Source: Algoriphagus marinus (GTDB lineage Bacteria; Bacteroidota; Bacteroidia; Cytophagales; Cyclobacteriaceae). From it: a stretch of 64,000 nucleotides of DNA. The position numbers were made by a program, and so were the translations under genes. Where the stretch lies: NCBI RefSeq assembly GCF_001936475.1, contig NZ_MSPQ01000001.1:744001-808000 (forward strand), written 5' to 3'. Numbering within the stretch: the stretch's first letter is position 1; the number at the start of each line of letters is the position of its first letter. The notes under the pieces are model-generated. The model did no database searches, was not told where the DNA came from, and saw only the letters and a list, made by a program, of their open reading frames with translations. Positions 59,527-64,000 of the stretch are shown here, piece after piece.

Positions 59527-61497
59527 TCAGCCCTTTTGCACTTCCAAAATATGAAAGCCATATGGTTCAATAATGAGATATTCATTGTCCATACCTACTT
59601 CAAATTCATTTCCTGTCCAATGATCTTTCAGCTTTTCCGGGGTTTTACCATGCTCTTTGAAGGCATACCAAGTGAGATAGGCCGTCTCTGATCCGAAATT
59701 GAAGATTCCATATACTTTTTTGTCACCAAAGGCTCTCAGAAAACCAGCCACATGGATATTGTGAGGTGAAAGCCAAGTCAGATTTTTCCAATCACTGATC
59801 ACAGGAAGGCTTTTCCGAATTCCCAGGAGTTTTCTTGTCCCTGAAAATATCTGTTCTTCAATTGTCCCTGATTCATGCGCTCTATCATTTTTCACCCAAT
59901 CAATCATCGGTCTATGCATCCAGCGGTTATCATAGCTTTTCCCAGGGTCGTTTAAAAAGCTATAATCATTGGTGTAGCCTATTTCATCGCCATAGAAAAT
60001 CATCGGCAAACCTCCAATGAAAAAGGAGTGAGCCTGCATCATCAATATTTTTTGAATTGAAAGTCTAATACCTAACTCATCTCCTTCCTCAAGACTTTTT
60101 TCCAGTCCACAGAGTGAAGCCAGCGATCCCGATATCCGAGCATCTCCGGTTTTAGGGTTTGAAGAGAATAAGGCACCCTTTGAAGGGCTTCCCGGGTAAT
60201 TGCCCGAAAAATAGTCCTTCAAAAATTTCCGATGCTGATAGGGATCCTTCCCCACTTGTATGATTTTAGAATCTTCATAGCCAAGCCCAATATCGTCGTG
60301 ACATCGGGTATACGTTATCCATGAGGTGCCAAATGGTTTTTGGAGAATGTCTTGTTGCGCGGCAAGCATCACTCGGGTATCTCCTGTGGCCAGCATATCC
60401 CATTGAAGGGCCATATGTGTAGCATTGTACGCAAAATCACACTCTTTTGCGGTGTAATCTCCTGTTCCGAAATACTTTATAATCTCTTTTGGGGCGACAA
60501 TGGCTTCACCCAACAAGGCCATGCCAGGACTGGCTATAGTTACACACTGTTTGATCAACCTGAGAAGTTCATGTGCTTGTGGTAAGTTTTGAGAAGAGGT
60601 GCCATTTTGCTTCCAAATAAAGGCCGGCGCATCGATTCGTAACAAATCCACGCCGAGATTTGCATAGAAAAGAACATTTTCAACCATAGCTACCAAGACA
60701 GCAGGATTCATATAATTTAAATCCCATTGGTAATTGTGAAATACGGTCATCACCCACTTATCGCATTCAGGTACATAGGTAAAATTTCCAGGAGAGCTTT
60801 CCGGGAAAATCTCTGGCATGCTTGCATCAAATTCATTGGGAATCCAACGATTGTCATACATGTAGAAATAGTCCTGAAACTCCGGATCACCAGCCTTGGC
60901 CTTTTCTGCCCATTCATGGCGATGCGAAGTGTGATTCAAGACAATGTCCAGCATAAGATACATGTCTTGTTTTTGCATAGCTTTTCGTAAAGCGATCAAA
61001 TCCTTTAAGCTTCCAAACTTGGCGTCCACTTTTCTAAAATTGGAAACTGCATATCCACCGTCACTTTCTCCCGCCGGACTTTCGAAAAGAGGCATCAGGT
61101 GTAAGAAATTGACACCCAATTCATCAAAATAGCCGAGTTTTGATTTGAGATTTTTGAGATTTTCACAAAAGCGATCCACGTAAAGACTCATGCCTGCCAG
61201 TTCATTGCTTAGAAACCAGTTTTGTTTTTTGGCTGCATCTCTTTTCTTTAATTCAGGTTCTCTTTTTTGCGCAAAATCGATTAGCGTTTCAATTAATTTT
61301 TCAAAAGTTTGATCCGCTTTTGGATGGGTATGATAAATATTTTGATAGAGCTGAATCAAAGGATCCATTCCTTCCATCAATCTGAAATTGAGGTCTTTAT
61401 CTTTTTCTTTTGGCTCAAAATTCATTCGTTTAGATTCAGTGGATATATATTGATAAATCCGCTGGTTCAATGATTGGGGTGTACTAGTGGTGCTCAA
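59527..61497 (-). CDS. amylosucrase-like GH13 enzyme
   Basis: 656 residues, similar in length and layout to amylosucrases: helical N-terminus (about 1-90), then the barrel with LGVNFLHLMPLFESPAGESD, GGYAVSNFRKVDAKFGSLKD, MLDIVLNHTSHRHEWA, the nucleophile Asp in VDLLRIDAPAFIWKQNGTSS, acid/base Glu in LLGEAIVAP and the stabiliser in YTRCHDDIGLG. It would transfer glucose from sucrose to make alpha-glucan or glucose-1-phosphate; sucrose phosphorylase or trehalose-type activity is a possibility. Downstream of a transporter gene by 29 bases. Confidence 0.85.
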   Translation of the reverse strand: MSTTSTPQSLNQRIYQYISTESKRMNFEPKEKDKDLNFRLMEGMDPLIQLYQNIYHTHPKADQTFEKLIETLIDFAQKREPELKKRDAAKKQNWFLSNELAGMSLYVDRFCENLKNLKSKLGYFDELGVNFLHLMPLFESPAGESDGGYAVSNFRKVDAKFGSLKDLIALRKAMQKQDMYLMLDIVLNHTSHRHEWAEKAKAGDPEFQDYFYMYDNRWIPNEFDASMPEIFPESSPGNFTYVPECDKWVMTVFHNYQWDLNYMNPAVLVAMVENVLFYANLGVDLLRIDAPAFIWKQNGTSSQNLPQAHELLRLIKQCVTIASPGMALLGEAIVAPKEIIKYFGTGDYTAKECDFAYNATHMALQWDMLATGDTRVMLAAQQDILQKPFGTSWITYTRCHDDIGLGYEDSKIIQVGKDPYQHRKFLKDYFSGNYPGSPSKGALFSSNPKTGDARISGSLASLCGLEKSLEEGDELGIRLSIQKILMMQAHSFFIGGLPMIFYGDEIGYTNDYSFLNDPGKSYDNRWMHRPMIDWVKNDRAHESGTIEEQIFSGTRKLLGIRKSLPVISDWKNLTWLSPHNIHVAGFLRAFGDKKVYGIFNFGSETAYLTWYAFKEHGKTPEKLKDHWTGNEFEVGMDNEYLIIEPYGFHILEVQKG

Positions 61498-61526
61498 GGT
61501 TTGATGAATTAATGCTGGGTTTTCAA

Positions 61527-63008
61527 TTAATGTCCTCCTCCACTTACGGGAATGGAATCAGGTTCCACATGGGTTTCTTTGATTCTTAGCGTAGCTAATG
61601 CTGCCAATAGCAGTAAGACCCCTGCGAAGGAAATAGCTAATCCGGGGTCATTATTGAGGAAAGTTTTGGAAATGAACCCAAAACTTAGGGTTTGAAATAT
61701 CATTGGAATTACAATCATCATATTGATGATTCCCATATAGACTCCATAGCGCTCTTTGGGAATTTCATTGACCACTAATAAGTAGGGAACTCCCATCATA
61801 CTTGCCCAAGCAATCCCAAACCCTGTCATGGGTGCAAAGAGGAGGTATTTATTCTCGATCATTGGGAAAATCATCAGCCCCAAACCTGCCATAATCAGAC
61901 AGACAAAATGGACTTTTTTGGGGCCAAAGCGAGAAGCCATCCGTGCGAGGTAGAATGCGGAAAGGAACGTGATGATATTGTACCAACCGTTGACCAATCC
62001 AGTCCATCCGACGGCTTCTTCATAGAGCGCCTTATTTTCCAAAGGACTGGTATCCCAGACAGATTGGGCGATACTTTTGGCTGCATTTTGCCAGTAGCAA
62101 AAGAGTGCATACCACTGAAAAAGATAAACAAGCGAAAGCTTCCACATGACAGATGGCATCTGTATAATGGATTCTATGATTTCCAGGTTTTGGGCAAAAA
62201 GGACTTTTGTGGTGGGGTTATTTTCAGCCCATGAAATTGTTTTTCGGATAATTTTTCGATCAAAAATCGAAGGAATCAACAAGAGAAATAGGACTAGATA
62301 AGCTACCAGCGTAGTCAGGATTGATAAGAAAAACTGGATTGCAGGATGAGGCATGCCCTCATTTCGTTTTTTCAATACAGCTAGTTCTTCTGCCGAAGGT
62401 GGAATTTCAGGAGTCTTGCTTATACTCCACATCACTGATCCAATGGAACAGACGGTACCTAAAAAGAAGGAAGCATAAACCCAATAAGGAAGTGATCCCG
62501 CAACTCCTGGAATATATTTTTGAAATACAAAAAGCGACACATTGGCAAGCGTAATACCAAGTCCTGTGAAGAAACTTTGGGTGAGAAAACCTTTAGAATA
62601 CTGCTCTTCAGGAAGTACATCCGCAATTAAAGCACGATAAGGTTCCATCGCAGTATTATTTGCAGCATCCAAAACCCAAAGAAGTCCAGCCGCCATCCAA
62701 AGGGAACTGCTAAAAGGATATAAAAAGAGACAAATACTGCAGAAAAGTGCACCAATAACGAAGTAAGGCTTTCGCCGACCAAATCGCTCACTCCAGGTAC
62801 TGTCGCTCAAGGCTCCTATTATCGGCTGAATCAGCAGCCCTGTCATTGGACCTGCTAGATTCAAAATCGGAATCTCATCCGGTGCGGCCCCAAGCATATC
62901 GTAAATCGGATTTACTGCACTTTGCTGTAGGCCAAAGCTGTATTGGATTCCGAAAAAACCAACATTCATGTTGATAATCTGGGAAAAGGAAAGTCTTGAT
63001 TTGGTCAT
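61527..63008 (-). CDS. SLC45-type MFS sugar transporter
   Basis: 493 residues with 12 membrane segments. NMNVGFFGIQYSFGLQQSAV, TGLLIQPIIGALSDSTWSER FGRRKPYF and AMEPYRALIADVLPEEQYSK are the signatures of the GPH/SLC45 group, which moves sucrose, maltose or related sugars with protons. First gene of the operon with the amylosucrase-like enzyme; a -7 element lies 82 bases upstream. Confidence 0.85.
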   Translation of the reverse strand: MTKSRLSFSQIINMNVGFFGIQYSFGLQQSAVNPIYDMLGAAPDEIPILNLAGPMTGLLIQPIIGALSDSTWSERFGRRKPYFVIGALFCSICLFLYPFSSSLWMAAGLLWVLDAANNTAMEPYRALIADVLPEEQYSKGFLTQSFFTGLGITLANVSLFVFQKYIPGVAGSLPYWVYASFFLGTVCSIGSVMWSISKTPEIPPSAEELAVLKKRNEGMPHPAIQFFLSILTTLVAYLVLFLLLIPSIFDRKIIRKTISWAENNPTTKVLFAQNLEIIESIIQMPSVMWKLSLVYLFQWYALFCYWQNAAKSIAQSVWDTSPLENKALYEEAVGWTGLVNGWYNIITFLSAFYLARMASRFGPKKVHFVCLIMAGLGLMIFPMIENKYLLFAPMTGFGIAWASMMGVPYLLVVNEIPKERYGVYMGIINMMIVIPMIFQTLSFGFISKTFLNNDPGLAISFAGVLLLLAALATLRIKETHVEPDSIPVSGGGH

Positions 63009-63090
63009 GTTGGCATTTTGGGTTGATCAAAAATAATGGGCTGAGAAGAACAAATACTTTAGGATCCACCATTTAAGAAACTCCAAAATA

Positions 63091-63098
63091 CAAAGTTA
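63091..63098 (-). promoter_or_regulatory. -7 promoter element of the transporter operon
   Basis: Reverse-strand TAACTTTG, 82 bases before the ATG at 63008. Confidence 0.45.
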
Positions 63099-63235
63099 AA
63101 CTAGCTTTCAAAGGGCTTTGAAACGTTCTAAAGGGCAATTTTTTATGGAAATCGTTTGAAATTGATGATGCTGGAAAAATTTTCTTTGTCGTAAAAAGAA
63201 TTATAGCTTAGTGTGCCATCCTCACCATGCTATTT

Positions 63236-64000
63236 ATGAAGCCAATTCAGTTTTTGAAAAATAAGTTTAGAAAATCCAGGAAAGCAAGTTGGAATAAAGC
63301 TTATGACGCTCCCATTAATCGGAAGGCGGAAAAAGCATATGAAAATCTGGTAGCTCAAAATCCGGATTATAAATGCTCTGCTGCGCAGACAAAAAAGATC
63401 ACAGAATATTCAAAAGAGGTCCTAGGTTCCTCAGCTTTCGCCCCTTGGTTGAAAGTATATACTGCCTACCAGGGGGAGTTTAAAGAAGGCTGGATGCCAG
63501 ACAATTACTTTGGGAGAGTAGTCTGTCCAAAAATAAATGGGGAATTTAGAAGGCTTGGGGATCTAAAGACTCTATCGAAACGAATACTCCAGACAGATAC
63601 AATCCCTGATTTGGCCTATTATATCAATCGGGTATGGACTTCGGTAGAAGGGGAGATTTTGGTGAAAAGCAATTTGACCAACTTCTTTTTTTCAGAGCGT
63701 GAGTATGTTTTTCTGAAAAAGAATTATTCGCTTCAGGGAAACGGAATCATAAAACTCAACCGAGAGAGTTTTGAAAATTTAGATTTTCAAAAACTTGGGG
63801 ATTTTGTAATACAGGAGCCCATTCAACAAGCAGATTGGTTTGATCAGATTGTGACTGGAAGTGTAGCTACACTTCGAATAACTACGGTGAAGCTTATTGG
63901 AGAAAAAGCTAAAAACAGGGTTTCTCAGCTTCGTGTAGGTAGAATTTCAAACGAATATATTAAAACAAAGGATTGTCTTAGAATTCCGATAGACCGACAG
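63236..64000 (+). CDS. sugar-transfer-associated ATP-grasp-like protein (partial, 3' end outside window)
   Basis: Open from ATG 63236 (or in-frame ATG 63227) to the window edge, 255 codons. FAPWLKVYTAYQGEFKEGWM followed by PDNYFGRVVCPKINGEFRRL, IPDLAYYINRVWTS, VFLKKNYSLQGNGIIKLNRE and FVIQEPIQQADWFDQIV resembles the ATP-grasp proteins that sit in polysaccharide or exopolysaccharide gene clusters. The Lys in VFLKKNYSLQGNGI would bind ATP. No signal peptide. Confidence 0.75.
   Translation, partial: MKPIQFLKNKFRKSRKASWNKAYDAPINRKAEKAYENLVAQNPDYKCSAAQTKKITEYSKEVLGSSAFAPWLKVYTAYQGEFKEGWMPDNYFGRVVCPKINGEFRRLGDLKTLSKRILQTDTIPDLAYYINRVWTSVEGEILVKSNLTNFFFSEREYVFLKKNYSLQGNGIIKLNRESFENLDFQKLGDFVIQEPIQQADWFDQIVTGSVATLRITTVKLIGEKAKNRVSQLRVGRISNEYIKTKDCLRIPIDRQ

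Overview
The window looks like chromosomal DNA of a Bacteroidota (Cytophagales) bacterium, most likely Cyclobacteriaceae and Algoriphagus-like. This is inferred from gene content (DUF885 peptidases, an ABC permease/M1 aminopeptidase fusion, plug-signature proteins that are not receptors, an extended ribosomal protein S16), from many lipoprotein and Sec signals, and from promoter -7 elements of the TAnnTTTG type with no recognisable Shine-Dalgarno sequences. No species can be assigned from the sequence alone.

Layout. (1) 1-1700: the 5' part of an S9-family peptidase gene of about 52 % GC (leaves the window), then a remnant of an exopolyphosphatase-type (Ppx/GppA) gene. (2) 1.7-22.6 kb is an accessory region. 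AT-rich genes connected with DNA modification and phage defence (a TaqI-like adenine methylase with a partner gene, an MmeI-like nuclease-methylase, a PLD-family protein, an AbiC-like membrane protein, several unknowns) alternate with enzymes of ordinary composition (S15 peptidase, sugar-phosphate isomerase-like protein, DUF885 peptidase, beta-lactamase-fold hydrolase). A dispersed palindromic repeat (family A) follows many of these genes directly after their stop codons, always in the same orientation. The right end carries two successive remnants of the 3' end of a DUF1501-type gene. (3) 22.6-28 kb: stress-type small genes (an HPF/RaiA-like protein and an acidic protein), a decayed BON-domain gene, a secreted trefoil-CAP protein and a MoaF-like protein. 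(4) 28-31 kb: a NarL-type two-component system (TPR histidine kinase and LuxR-type regulator) with 16-bp palindromes of 7-2-7 geometry on both sides of the kinase gene; related palindromes occur elsewhere in the window. (5) 31-46 kb: D-amino-acid-oxidase-like enzyme, VIT-type metal transporter, M15-like peptidase, an ABC ATPase next to a giant permease-aminopeptidase fusion, a GxxExxY gene bracketed by inverted repeats, a second DUF885 peptidase, a ParE-type toxin-antitoxin pair and an ECF sigma operon. (6) 46-52.6 kb: a three-gene envelope operon with two large paralogues carrying a carboxypeptidase-regulatory-like domain, MG2-like segments and a plug signature. (7) 52.7-57.6 kb: gltX, the rpsP-rimM-trmD-rplS operon and a tRNA-Arg(CCU). 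(8) 57.7-64 kb: an outer-membrane protein, a sucrose-type locus (LacI regulator, amylosucrase-like enzyme, SLC45-type transporter) and the start of an ATP-grasp sugar-transfer-type gene.

The strongest candidates for something undescribed are the repeat-punctuated, mostly one-strand gene array at 1.7-22 kb with its unknown AT-rich genes (notably the overlapping pair at 19719-21223 beside the AbiC-like gene), the GxxExxY unit with terminal inverted repeats, and the shared 7-2-7 palindromes of the two-component system. All of these are hypotheses from reading; none was tested by database search.
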